Positions 1 through 7,664 of a DNA stretch of 64,000 nt are shown here, piece after piece. Source of the stretch: Synergistaceae bacterium (GTDB taxonomy: Bacteria > Synergistota > Synergistia > Synergistales > Aminobacteriaceae); contig JAFSSM010000050.1 in assembly GCA_017451025.1 (NCBI GenBank), forward strand, positions 1 through 64,000, read 5' to 3'. Below the pieces are notes generated by a model that was not told the DNA's origin, did no database searches, and saw only the letters and a list, made by a program, of their open reading frames with translations. The translations under genes were made by a program, and so were the position numbers. Position 1 is the first letter of the stretch; each line of letters opens with the position of its first letter.

Positions 1-27
1 GGCTCGTGGCTCGTGGCTCGTGGCTCG
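1..27. repeat. Heptanucleotide tandem repeat, 7-bp unit GGCTCGT
   Basis: Three full copies of GGCTCGT and a six-base partial copy, cut by the window edge, so the full copy number is unknown. On the minus strand the array starts directly after the -10 hexamer of the promoter at 28-57. It therefore covers the presumed start site and first transcribed bases of a gene that lies outside the window. Confidence 0.9.
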
Positions 28-57
28 ATTGTAGCGGCTTTATTGCTCAATTGTCAA
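28..57 (-). promoter_or_regulatory. Sigma-70-type promoter reading off the left edge
   Basis: On the minus strand TTGACA (52-57) is followed after 18 nt by TACAAT (28-33). It points away from the AEC carrier gene toward a gene beyond position 1. The heptamer repeat array begins at the next base. Positions 58-125 hold nothing else that I can identify. Confidence 0.7.
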
Positions 58-125
58 GATTCCTTTCACCTAAATTTTATGGGAACTGTCGGCAATTTTA
101 GCACAACAGCTCCCCGAAAATTTCT

Positions 126-1073
126 TCACCCTATCATCATACACACAATTGGTATCGTGATTATGCAGGCCACATTCTGAATAAACATTATCCGCGCCGC
201 AAAATCTATGTTCCCGTGATACATCTCACACAGCCCCGCCGTAACACTCGCCGCAGGCATCGCCATTATCAGGATAAACACTGCTCCAACCATAGGGTTG
301 CTGCCGAGCGGAAACACCTTCAGGATTAAGCAGATAACCGCAGGATACACCAGAAGCCTCATCGCCGTTGACAGCCACGCGTATTTGTCCGTCAGAACCT
401 CTACTCCGTGACTGCGGGCAAGTGCCATTCCCACAATGAACATCGATAACGGAGTCGTTATGTTCGACAGATAATTTATCGGTGCGGCCACCATGTCAGG
501 AATCTTTATCTGCCCGAAATAGAATATCAGGCTTAACACTAACCCTACGTTGATTCCGCTGAAGATTATTCCCTTAACGTCGAGCTTCCCGCCCTCATGC
601 GAAGGATTGTCCCGGCTTATCTCGATTGCTCCCAAAGAATACGCGGTCACGTTGAATGTTATGTTGAGCATCACCGCAAGTGCCAGCCCTTCCGCTCCCA
701 GAAGTGCCAGTGCAACAGGAAACCCCATAAACCCGCAGTTATTGTACGCACACGTGAACGCCCACACCCCGCGCGAACCTTCGGGTACTCCAAGAGGCTT
801 GGCCAGGAAACGCGAGAAATACAGCATTGCAGGGTACGCAATCATTCCCGCACCAATCAGCAGCATACTGTCGTGCACAAATGCAGGGTCATAATCCTTC
901 TGCACCAGAGATATGAATATCGTGCAGGGCAGAGTAATTTTCAGCAGCAGCATCGAGAACGGCAGAGAGGCTTCCGGTTTGAGCACCCCGCACCTCACAG
1001 CAAAATACCCCGCCGCAATCAGAACAAACAGGCTCACCAGATTCGACATAACCGCAAAAAAATCAAGGTTCAT
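126..1073 (-). CDS. AEC-family (auxin efflux carrier-like) transporter
   Basis: A 315-residue polytopic membrane protein with about ten hydrophobic segments spread over its length. This matches the bacterial AEC/malate permease family, which moves organic acids or related anions across the inner membrane. The N-terminal half carries the CAYNNCGFMGFPVA stretch typical of the family's conserved Asn/Gly region. The gene lies downstream of the TRAP operon on the same strand, but a terminator-like hairpin (1091-1123) separates them, so it is probably its own unit or depends on readthrough. The substrate cannot be read from sequence; a carboxylate would fit the neighbouring TRAP genes. Confidence 0.88.
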   Translation of the reverse strand: MNLDFFAVMSNLVSLFVLIAAGYFAVRCGVLKPEASLPFSMLLLKITLPCTIFISLVQKDYDPAFVHDSMLLIGAGMIAYPAMLYFSRFLAKPLGVPEGSRGVWAFTCAYNNCGFMGFPVALALLGAEGLALAVMLNITFNVTAYSLGAIEISRDNPSHEGGKLDVKGIIFSGINVGLVLSLIFYFGQIKIPDMVAAPINYLSNITTPLSMFIVGMALARSHGVEVLTDKYAWLSTAMRLLVYPAVICLILKVFPLGSNPMVGAVFILIMAMPAASVTAGLCEMYHGNIDFAARIMFIQNVACIITIPIVCMMIG

Positions 1074-1090
1074 AATTCACACTCCTCAAT

Positions 1091-1123
1091 AAAACAAATC
1101 CCCCAGCCGTTTGGGACTGAGGG
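1091..1123 (-). terminator. Intrinsic terminator after the TRAP operon
   Basis: On the minus strand CCCTCAGTC (1115-1123) can pair with GGCTGGGGG (1100-1108), with two G-U pairs. ATTTGTTTT follows. It sits 16 nt past the dctP stop codon and before the AEC gene. Confidence 0.75.
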
Positions 1124-1138
1124 ACAACCATTATACTC

Positions 1139-2146
1139 TTACTTCAGCGAGTTCATGAACGCGTTGACTGTTGCATCTCCAAGCGATTCACGTACCAGCT
1201 TCTCAACCGCAGGAAGCCCCGCGTCCCTCATCTTCCCGAGTTCCTCGTCGCTCAGGACAATATCCTTCATTCCCGCGTCGATCATTCTCTGCCTGTCAGT
1301 CGCCGCACTGTCCTTCATCAGGTTCACCGCAAATTCCTTCGCCTCTGCCGCCGCCTCGTTGAACTTCGCCTGAATATCCGCAGGCATTGACTCGTACAGC
1401 TCCTTGTTCACGACGAACAGGTTCGGGTACAGAATGTGATGCGTCTCCACAAGATACTTCTGGACTTCAGGGAATCCGGCGTTCAGTGCTGTATCGTAGG
1501 GGTTCTCCTGTGCGTCAACAAGTCCCTGCTGTAACGACAGGTATAGCTCGCTGAACGCTACGGGTGTCGGATTTGCTCCGAGTGCACGCCAGAACGCTAT
1601 GTGATTGTTGTTCTCAAGCGTCCTGATGTTCAGTCCCTTGAAGTCCGCCGCGCTATTTATCTCGCGGTTCGCAGTAACTTCACGGAAAGTTGCGGCCTCT
1701 GCAAAGCTCATTACCTTATATCCCTTCTGGCTGAAGGACTCGTAGAGAATCTTCGAGAACTCGGAGTCATTAAGGCACTTGTCGATCTGTGCCTGGTTCA
1801 TTCCCAAGAAAGCATACGGAATATCCAGCACAGCAAGCTCCGGCACGAATGACACTGCTGGCGACGGCTGGAAGATCATTCCGCCGATGTCTCCGTCCCT
1901 GAGCGACTGCATCATCTCAGGATAGCCGCCCAGCTGATTCCCTGAATACACATCAACAGTAACTACTCCGTCGGTCTTGGCCTCGACCAGTTCCTTGAAC
2001 TTCTTGCAGTACAGATCACCGATCGAGTTTTCGGCGGCACCATGTCCCATAATGTACAGGAACTCACCCTTTGACGAAGCAGTAGCGCACGACACAACGC
2101 CGAGCACCAGAACCATAACCAGCGCGAAACATAAAGACTTCTTCAT
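1139..2146 (-). CDS. dctP: TRAP transporter solute-binding protein (DctP family)
   Basis: A 335-residue periplasmic binding protein with a signal peptide at residues 1-24 (LVLGVVSCATASS). VSCA could be a lipobox, so it may be a lipoprotein. The mature part matches DctP throughout, including the stretch around residue 170 (NIRTLENNNHIAFWRALGAN), where family members bind the substrate carboxylate through a conserved Arg. The start is the ATG preceded by a strong AGGAGG. It is the last gene of a dctQ-dctM-dctP operon and would hand its ligand to the two membrane subunits, with Na+ driving uptake. The ligand is unknown; C4-dicarboxylates or sugar acids are usual. Confidence 0.93.
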   Translation of the reverse strand: MKKSLCFALVMVLVLGVVSCATASSKGEFLYIMGHGAAENSIGDLYCKKFKELVEAKTDGVVTVDVYSGNQLGGYPEMMQSLRDGDIGGMIFQPSPAVSFVPELAVLDIPYAFLGMNQAQIDKCLNDSEFSKILYESFSQKGYKVMSFAEAATFREVTANREINSAADFKGLNIRTLENNNHIAFWRALGANPTPVAFSELYLSLQQGLVDAQENPYDTALNAGFPEVQKYLVETHHILYPNLFVVNKELYESMPADIQAKFNEAAAEAKEFAVNLMKDSAATDRQRMIDAGMKDIVLSDEELGKMRDAGLPAVEKLVRESLGDATVNAFMNSLK

Positions 2147-2161
2147 AATTGAGACTACCTC

Positions 2162-3448
2162 CTAAAGAAACATTAGACTTAACGCGGGAATATATGTTAT
2201 CAGCAATACCGCTATCATGAACACGCCGATAAACGGAATTGTCTTGCGTCCGAGCGTCATAACCGGTGTCCCGACCATCGGTGCAGTAACGAAAAGGTTC
2301 AGGCCGAACGGAGGAGTTACCAGTCCAATCGCGAGGCACACGACGAGAATTACGCCGAAGTGGATTATGCTGATGTGCATCATCTGGAGCGTCGGCATAA
2401 AGATAGGAGCCATTATGACGATTGCCGGTCCGGTGTCCATGACCATACCCAGCAGGAAGAACAGGACAACTATTGCGAGCAGGAACACCGACGGAGAAGA
2501 GATATGCACTGCCATGAACGCGGATATGTCCTGCGGAGCACGAAGGAGGGTAAGCACTCTGCTAAAGGCCGTTGCGACCGCCAGAATGAAGCACAGAGGA
2601 GCATAGCCCTTCACCGAGTCAATGATGATGCTCCAAATTTCGGAGGGCTTTATCGTCCTGTAGATGAACAGGCTCACGAACAGCGAGTAGAACACGGAGA
2701 TACATGCGGCTTCCGTCGGAGTGGTAAGGCCCGAGTATATTCCGCCAAGAATTATTACCGGCGACACCAAAGCCCAGAACGAATCAGCAAACAGCCTCAC
2801 GAACCCGCGCTCCTTTATCTTTTCGTAGTTTGCGCGGACTTTCTCCTTGTCCTCACCGTTGCGCAGACAATACACATATGCGTAAACCATCAGGCACAAC
2901 CCGATTAATATTCCTGGAATTATTCCGGCGATGAAGAGACTCCCGACAGACGCTCCCGTAGCCAGCCCGAACAGCACAAACGGTATTGACGGCGGAATTA
3001 CTACCCCGAGACTTCCGGCGGTGGCGATCATACACGCCGAAAAGTCCTTGTCGTACCCCAGCTCCGTCAAAACTGGAATGGTCATTGCTCCGACCGCAGC
3101 ACTAGTTGCCGGGCCGGAACCGGAAATTGCTCCGTAGAACAGGCATGTAGCAATTGCGGCACAGGGCATTCCGGCTGTACGTTTGCCCAGAAAATACGCG
3201 AACACATCGAACAATTTTTTGGAGATACCTCCGCGAGCCATGAGCATACCCGCAAGAATGAACAGAGGCACAGCGAGAATTGCGATTGTGTCCGCTCCGC
3301 CGAACGTCGAACGGATCAGCGCAGTAACTTTCGGGGCAATGCGTACACCCATCAAGGCGGGCCATATCGAGGCAATTTCGAGGGAGCTGACTATCGGCAG
3401 ACACAGCACGAGGCATATTGCGAAGACGATAAACACTATTGCTGACAT
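2162..3448 (-). CDS. dctM: TRAP transporter large permease (DctM family)
   Basis: A 428-residue protein of usual DctM length with about twelve membrane segments. It contains typical motifs such as GAISGSGPATSAAVG near residue 120 and GLATGASVGSLFIAG near 165. This is the subunit that moves the substrate in the tripartite ATP-independent periplasmic transporter. It ends 15 nt before dctP and starts 6 nt after dctQ, so the three are one operon. Confidence 0.95.
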   Translation of the reverse strand: MSAIVFIVFAICLVLCLPIVSSLEIASIWPALMGVRIAPKVTALIRSTFGGADTIAILAVPLFILAGMLMARGGISKKLFDVFAYFLGKRTAGMPCAAIATCLFYGAISGSGPATSAAVGAMTIPVLTELGYDKDFSACMIATAGSLGVVIPPSIPFVLFGLATGASVGSLFIAGIIPGILIGLCLMVYAYVYCLRNGEDKEKVRANYEKIKERGFVRLFADSFWALVSPVIILGGIYSGLTTPTEAACISVFYSLFVSLFIYRTIKPSEIWSIIIDSVKGYAPLCFILAVATAFSRVLTLLRAPQDISAFMAVHISSPSVFLLAIVVLFFLLGMVMDTGPAIVIMAPIFMPTLQMMHISIIHFGVILVVCLAIGLVTPPFGLNLFVTAPMVGTPVMTLGRKTIPFIGVFMIAVLLITYIPALSLMFL

Positions 3449-3454
3449 GTTGAG

Positions 3455-3925
3455 CTAAGCCTCCTTGATGTCAAAATATATTTTCTGGACGCTCCTGACC
3501 GAAGCCAGAGCAAAACCTACAGGGACTATTGCGTAAACCAGGTACATCGGGATTTTCAGGGCAGGTGATGTCTGTGCGCTGGCCTGGACGTTCTGCACCA
3601 CAGTAACCGAATGATAGGCCAGGTAGCCGTAAAGCACAGTGTTGACGAGTCCGATACACACTTCAAGAATCTTCTTGAGCCACGACGGAGCAATCTGTAT
3701 CAGGAAGTCAACCCGCAAAATGTTCTTCATTCTGATTGTGCAGGATATGCTGAGGAAAACCGACCACACGTAAAAATATCGTGCTACTTCTTCGGCCCAA
3801 GGCAGGGAGTTTTGGGCAAATATCCTCATGAGAATCTGCGCCATCAGGATAACTGCCATACCTATCAGCAATATTCCCATGACTGCTTCTTCAAAATTCT
3901 TCTCGATATAACGAAAGAGCTTCAC
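3455..3925 (-). CDS. dctQ: TRAP transporter small permease (DctQ family)
   Basis: About 156 residues with four membrane segments, as expected for DctQ, which scaffolds DctM. The open frame reaches a TTG at 3946. I prefer the GTG at 3925 because the purine-rich GAGGGGAGAG lies inside the longer frame and about 8-12 nt upstream of that GTG. The internal PWAEEVARYFYVWSVFLS is the usual conserved DctQ stretch. First gene of the TRAP operon. Confidence 0.9.
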   Translation of the reverse strand: MKLFRYIEKNFEEAVMGILLIGMAVILMAQILMRIFAQNSLPWAEEVARYFYVWSVFLSISCTIRMKNILRVDFLIQIAPSWLKKILEVCIGLVNTVLYGYLAYHSVTVVQNVQASAQTSPALKIPMYLVYAIVPVGFALASVRSVQKIYFDIKEA

Positions 3926-4011
3926 TAAAACATTCTCTCCCCTCAATTAAAGCTATGATATGTGTGAAAAATGGTAAGATGTTTCAAAGTATAGCATAAG
4001 GAGGAAATTTT

Positions 4012-4659
4012 ATGTTACTGAACACAGCACCGTACGGACTGGAGGCTCACTTCTTCATGAAGGATGAGCCTGTGAAGTATGACGACACTCTGCCGGTAAT
4101 TGCTCCCTCACAGGTTCACGGCTCAGAGATAGTTCACGTGAACGATGAGAACTTCGCGGGAATTGCCCGTCCTGAGGCCGACGGAGTTCTGCTCACAACA
4201 ACGAGGGCTTCTGCGTCGCTGAGGTTCGCGGACTGCGCGCCGGTGATGATGTGGGGCAAGGGCTGGGTGATGATTCTGCACTCAGGCTACAAGGGTACGG
4301 TGCTGAATATCTCGGGGCATGGTCTGGGACTCGTGAGGGGATTGTTCGGTGATGAGGCAGTGAGTAGTGCGAATGCTTGGGTTGGGCCGTGTATCGGGTA
4401 TAAGCATTACTGCCGGGACATTGCCGACGAATGGACGCAGAAGGGAATGCATAGCTTCCACGCCGCTAATTTCGAGGAACGGGACGGGAAAATCTACTTT
4501 GACTTGGCCGGGGAGATTCACAGCCAGCTTCTTGACTGCGGAGTCAGCGAAGAGAGAATAACTCTCACAGGAATTGATACGTTCACGGATTTGCGGTGTT
4601 ATTCCTACAGAAGGGGAGACAAGAAGGAAAGAATGACACTTTACGCTAAACTTCTGTAG
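4012..4659 (+). CDS. pgeF: Multicopper-type polyphenol oxidase / purine nucleoside phosphorylase family (YfiH, PgeF)
   Basis: A 215-residue protein of the YfiH/DUF152 fold, slightly short for a family of about 240. Visible conserved sites are SQVHGSEI (34-41), EADGVLLT (58-65), RFADCAPVMM (75-84), LHSGYKG and GPCIGYKHYC, which carry the His and Cys residues that bind Zn. Members phosphorolyse purine nucleosides or deaminate adenosine, and in some bacteria edit peptidoglycan precursors. The start has a clear AAGGAGG 7 nt upstream. It is divergent from the TRAP operon and appears to stand alone. Confidence 0.9.
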   Translation: MLLNTAPYGLEAHFFMKDEPVKYDDTLPVIAPSQVHGSEIVHVNDENFAGIARPEADGVLLTTTRASASLRFADCAPVMMWGKGWVMILHSGYKGTVLNISGHGLGLVRGLFGDEAVSSANAWVGPCIGYKHYCRDIADEWTQKGMHSFHAANFEERDGKIYFDLAGEIHSQLLDCGVSEERITLTGIDTFTDLRCYSYRRGDKKERMTLYAKLL

Positions 4660-4692
4660 TACAATACAACGAAATATCACTCAATGAAAGGA

Positions 4693-4722
4693 TTGACAGG
4701 AATGAAGCCGAATCAGTATAAT
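4693..4722 (+). promoter_or_regulatory. Consensus sigma-70 promoter abutting a repeat array
   Basis: TTGACA (4693-4698), 18-nt spacer, TATAAT (4717-4722): both hexamers are perfect consensus. It drives the ParB-like gene at 4859 through a leader of roughly 130 nt whose first part is the heptamer array. Confidence 0.88.
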
Positions 4723-4773
4723 GGTTCACGGTTCACGGTTCACGGTTCACGGTTAACGGTTCACGGTTCACGG
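4723..4773. repeat. Heptanucleotide tandem repeat (GGTTCAC)7
   Basis: Seven units of GGTTCAC plus a terminal GG; the fifth unit reads GGTTAAC. The array starts at the base directly after the -10 hexamer, so it spans the discriminator, transcription start and early leader of the downstream gene. The units are not coding. Confidence 0.95.
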
Positions 4774-4858
4774 CCTATCTTTGTAACTTCCTATCCCCAA
4801 ATCAGCATTTAATCTCATGTAACGTTATTTGTGCCTGCGTTCTAGGAGGTATTCTGCA

Positions 4859-5440
4859 ATGAGCAGAGTACTCGAGAAAACCCTAACTCTTCTCCGTGAG
4901 CACAGGTACAAGGATTTGTTGCATAAGGCAAAGCAGTTTTTGCATCGCAAGCTCTACCTCTCACTTAAATATCCCTTGCTGCTCTGGATAATGGAACACG
5001 ATAGCCGTTTCAATGTGAGCAATAATTATCTGCCTGGAATATTGCGAGCCGCACCTGTACGCAAATACGAACTGGCGAAAATAAAGCTCTGCAACATAAA
5101 ACGTCAGTGGGACGACATGATTATGTCTCTGGAAGATACAGCAACCTTCGGGTTTATTGTAGGCGGTGATGAGAAACGTTACCGTGAATATGTCAGGGCT
5201 GTGTATGAACGCATGAATATGGACGCAAGTATTATTCCCGGTAACATCGATAAAAACGTTGCAGGTGTCCAAAAAACCATCGCTTCCCTAACTCAGAACG
5301 GCTACGATATGCATAAAGGAATAGTTGTTCTTGATGAACGGAATGTAATGATTGACGGACTGCACAGAAGCTCAATTTTGTGGAAGCAGTTCGGAGGCAC
5401 GCATGAAATTACCGTGTTGAGGATTTTTTACTGCAGATGA
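4859..5440 (+). CDS. Uncharacterised protein with a ParB/sulfiredoxin-like C-terminus
   Basis: 193 residues from the ATG at 4859, which has AGGAGG upstream; an upstream TTG at 4829 has no ribosome site. The N-terminal half is basic and helical. The last 50 residues read DKNVAGVQKTIASL followed by GIVVLDERNVMIDGLHRSS, resembling the 'V-D-G-x-H-R' signature of ParB/Srx-type folds, which bind nucleotides or DNA. That match is by eye only and the overall function is unknown. No signal peptide is seen. The consensus promoter and repeat array upstream resemble those of the radical SAM gene at 53725 and the lipoprotein at 25263, so these may be co-regulated or phase-variable. Confidence 0.6.
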   Translation: MSRVLEKTLTLLREHRYKDLLHKAKQFLHRKLYLSLKYPLLLWIMEHDSRFNVSNNYLPGILRAAPVRKYELAKIKLCNIKRQWDDMIMSLEDTATFGFIVGGDEKRYREYVRAVYERMNMDASIIPGNIDKNVAGVQKTIASLTQNGYDMHKGIVVLDERNVMIDGLHRSSILWKQFGGTHEITVLRIFYCR

Positions 5441-5451
5441 AATTTTGCAAA

Positions 5452-5481
5452 TTGACAATGCGATTAATGCGCGGTTATAAT
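5452..5481 (+). promoter_or_regulatory. Promoter of tRNA-Ser
   Basis: TTGACA (5452-5457), 18-nt spacer, TATAAT (5476-5481), about 40 nt before the tRNA. The bases after the -10 (TAGTTCACTTTTCACACAC) contain two imperfect TTCAC heptamers, a weak echo of the arrays at the other consensus promoters. Confidence 0.85.
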
Positions 5482-5520
5482 TAGTTCACTTTTCACACAC
5501 AAATAAACATAGTTTTTCGT

Positions 5521-5610
5521 GGAGACGTGGCCGAGTGGTCGAAGGCGGTTGACTCGAAATCAACTGAGCGGCTTGCCGTTCCTAGAGTTCGAATCTCTAC
5601 GTCTCCGCCA
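5521..5610 (+). tRNA. tRNA-Ser (anticodon CGA)
   Basis: A 90-nt class II tRNA with encoded CCA. The acceptor stem GGAGACG pairs with CGTCTCC; the anticodon loop CTCGAAA gives CGA, reading UCG codons. It has the long variable arm of serine tRNAs and the T-arm motif GTTCGAATC. A run of seven T follows directly and may end the transcript. Confidence 0.97.
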
Positions 5611-5630
5611 TTTTTTTATGCAGAAGGCAG

Positions 5631-5642
5631 GTATACGTATAC
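5631..5642. other. Perfect 12-bp palindrome before ackA
   Basis: GTATACGTATAC is self-complementary and ends three bases before the ackA start codon. It overlaps the place where a ribosome site should be, so it could be an operator or a small translation-blocking hairpin. No function can be assigned from sequence. Confidence 0.5.
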
Positions 5643-5645
5643 GTC

Positions 5646-6842
5646 ATGAAAATTCTCGTAATTAACTGCGGAAGTTCCTCCCTCAAGTATCAGCTTTTCG
5701 ACATGGAAGATGAGTCAGTATCAGCAAAAGGTCTCGTTGACCGTATAGGCATCGACGGCTCAAACCTCACTCACCGCAAAACCGGAGCAGACCCCTTCAA
5801 GGTAGAAACCCCTATTAAGGACCACAAAGTAGCAATGAACCTCGTGCTTGAGGCACTGCTCGACAAAGATCACGGTGTTCTCAAGTCCCTTGACGAGATC
5901 GGAGCAGCAGGACACCGCATAGTTTCCGGAGGAGACCTCTACAAGGAATCAGTGCTCGTTGACGACAAAGTTATGGACGGCCTCCGCCAGTGCATTCCTC
6001 TTGCGCCTCTCCACAACCCCGGCCACATCATGGGCATCGAGGCAATTCAGCACGCGCTCCCGAAACTTCCGAACGTCGTTGTGTTCGATACAGCGTTCCA
6101 CCAGACCATGCCCGACTACGCTTACATGTACGGTCTGCCCTGGGAGTTCTACGAGACCCACAGAGTCCGCCGCTACGGTGCACACGGAACGAGCCACCAC
6201 TTCGTTGCGCTCAGGACAGCAGAGATTCTCGGCAAGCCCTTAGAGTCCCTCAAGATGATTACCTGCCACTTAGGAAATGGAAGCTCAATCAGCGCAGTCA
6301 AGAACGGCAAGTGCATCGATACGTCGATGGGCCTTACGCCTCTTGCCGGCGTTCTCATGGGAACCCGTACCGGCGATATGGACCCTGCTTGCGTGCCGTT
6401 CGTGCAGAACATCACGAAGTACAGTGCTGATGAGATGAACAACTTCATGAACAAGAAGAGCGGCCTTCTCGGAATTTCCGGAGTGAGCAGCGACCTTAGG
6501 GACGTTGAGGAAGCCGCCGCTAAGGGCAATGACCGCGCAAGACTGGCCATCGAAATGCTGGAGTACGGAATCAGCAAGTACATCGGGGCCTACACCGTAG
6601 CGATGGGCGGACTTGACGTAATAGTCTTCACCGCAGGAATCGGCGAGAACAGCGCGTCAACCCGTGAAGCTGTCTGCAAGAAGCTGGAGTTCATGGGCGT
6701 GAAGGTTGACCCCGCAAAGAACAACATTCGCGGCAAAGAAGCAATCGTCAGCACAGATGACTCGAAAGTTACTGTAATGGTAGTTCCGACTAACGAGGAG
6801 CTTATGATTGCCCGCGAGACAAAGAGAATCGCAGTTGCCTAG
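5646..6842 (+). CDS. ackA: Acetate kinase
   Basis: A 398-residue cytoplasmic enzyme that makes ATP and acetate from acetyl phosphate, the ATP-yielding end of fermentation. Signatures are LVINCGSSSLKYQLF (residues 3-17), the second family motif around YGAHGTSHHFV (173-183), and the phosphate/adenosine stretch VFTAGIGENSASTRE near 330. Length is normal. No phosphotransacetylase gene is in the window. It starts 35 nt after tRNA-Ser, and its 3' end overlaps yceD by 35 nt, suggesting an ackA-yceD-rpmF transcript. Confidence 0.97.
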   Translation: MKILVINCGSSSLKYQLFDMEDESVSAKGLVDRIGIDGSNLTHRKTGADPFKVETPIKDHKVAMNLVLEALLDKDHGVLKSLDEIGAAGHRIVSGGDLYKESVLVDDKVMDGLRQCIPLAPLHNPGHIMGIEAIQHALPKLPNVVVFDTAFHQTMPDYAYMYGLPWEFYETHRVRRYGAHGTSHHFVALRTAEILGKPLESLKMITCHLGNGSSISAVKNGKCIDTSMGLTPLAGVLMGTRTGDMDPACVPFVQNITKYSADEMNNFMNKKSGLLGISGVSSDLRDVEEAAAKGNDRARLAIEMLEYGISKYIGAYTVAMGGLDVIVFTAGIGENSASTREAVCKKLEFMGVKVDPAKNNIRGKEAIVSTDDSKVTVMVVPTNEELMIARETKRIAVA

Positions 6843-7383
6843 CATCTTTAACGACGAACAAAAAGCCGTAATCACGCTGCCTCTCAGAAATGACACCGAG
6901 ACGGAAGTTTTCTCAGAGTGGGAGTTTCAGGGGGGAAGCCTGAATTTCGAGGGGCAGGAGTTCATTTTTCCGGAAGGGTTTCACGCTGACGCAAAAGCCA
7001 GATGGATTGAGGATGAGCTTCTGCTCTGCGAGATTTACGTTGAGGCCGTGATTGAGGCGGAATGTGCCCGGTGTCTTAAGCCCGTAAGTCTTGAAATATC
7101 GGGAAAATTAATGTATCTTTATCAGTCGCATAATCCCGAAGCAATTGATGATGATGAGTATATGCCCGTTGAGGTTGAACATTTCGGGCGGGTGCTCGAT
7201 GTTATGCCGCAGGTACAGGAGAGCATTTACACCCTTCTTCCCACGAAAATATTGTGCCGTGAGGACTGCAAGGGGCTTTGTCCGAACTGCGGAGCGGATC
7301 TCAACGAAGGGGAATGTTCATGCAAGAATGAGGACATAGACCCGAGGCTTTGGGCATTGCGGAATTTTACTACGGAGGATTAA
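6808..7383 (+). CDS. yceD: YceD/DUF177 family, 23S rRNA accumulation protein
   Basis: 191 residues from a TTG at 6808 that has GAGGAG 7 nt upstream, inside the end of ackA. The family is encoded beside rpmF in most bacteria and supports large-subunit rRNA levels. Conserved cysteines sit at ECARCLKPV and at CREDCKGLCPNCGADL near the C-terminus, a likely metal site. The stop is 5 nt before rpmF. Confidence 0.88.
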   Translation: MPARQRESQLPSIFNDEQKAVITLPLRNDTETEVFSEWEFQGGSLNFEGQEFIFPEGFHADAKARWIEDELLLCEIYVEAVIEAECARCLKPVSLEISGKLMYLYQSHNPEAIDDDEYMPVEVEHFGRVLDVMPQVQESIYTLLPTKILCREDCKGLCPNCGADLNEGECSCKNEDIDPRLWALRNFTTED

Positions 7384-7388
7384 TAATT

Positions 7389-7589
7389 ATGGCAACACCG
7401 AAAAGAAAAGTATCACATGCCAGAACTTCACAGAGAAAAGCACATTGGCTCGGAGCATTGAAAGCACCGGAGACGATGGCCTGCCCTCACTGCGGAGAAG
7501 TAACGCTTGTGCATCATGCCTGCCCTTCCTGCGGGTATTACCGCAACAGGCAGGTCGTAAAGATTAAGACAGACGAAGCAGCAGGCTAA
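7389..7589 (+). CDS. rpmF: Ribosomal protein bL32
   Basis: 66 residues beginning MATPKRKVSHARTSQRKAHW, the usual L32 N-terminus. The four-cysteine zinc ribbon is present (CPHCGE and CPSCGY). The start is the ATG at 7389; the frame is open further upstream, but that part is not L32-like. It directly follows yceD, as in many genomes. Confidence 0.97.
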   Translation: MATPKRKVSHARTSQRKAHWLGALKAPETMACPHCGEVTLVHHACPSCGYYRNRQVVKIKTDEAAG

Positions 7590-7617
7590 GGTTCTGGTCA
7601 TTGGGGCGAATGATGAG

Positions 7618-7653
7618 GCCGGAGGTATGTATATTGTGCATGTCTCCGGCTTT
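7618..7653 (+). terminator. Hairpin between rpmF and htpG, weak terminator
   Basis: GCCGGAG (7618-7624) pairs perfectly with CTCCGGC (7644-7650). Only TTTG follows, so termination would be poor. It ends 15 nt before the htpG start and may instead be a leader structure. Confidence 0.5.
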
Positions 7654-7664
7654 GTGGTTAAAAG

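Noticed and set aside
597-1373. 258-codon plus-strand ORF across the AEC and dctP genes
   Set aside because: Fully antisense to two well-supported genes and Arg/His/Gln-rich with no fold; a composition shadow.
4723-4773. CRISPR-like array
   Set aside because: The 7-nt units are contiguous with no spacers; it is a simple tandem repeat.
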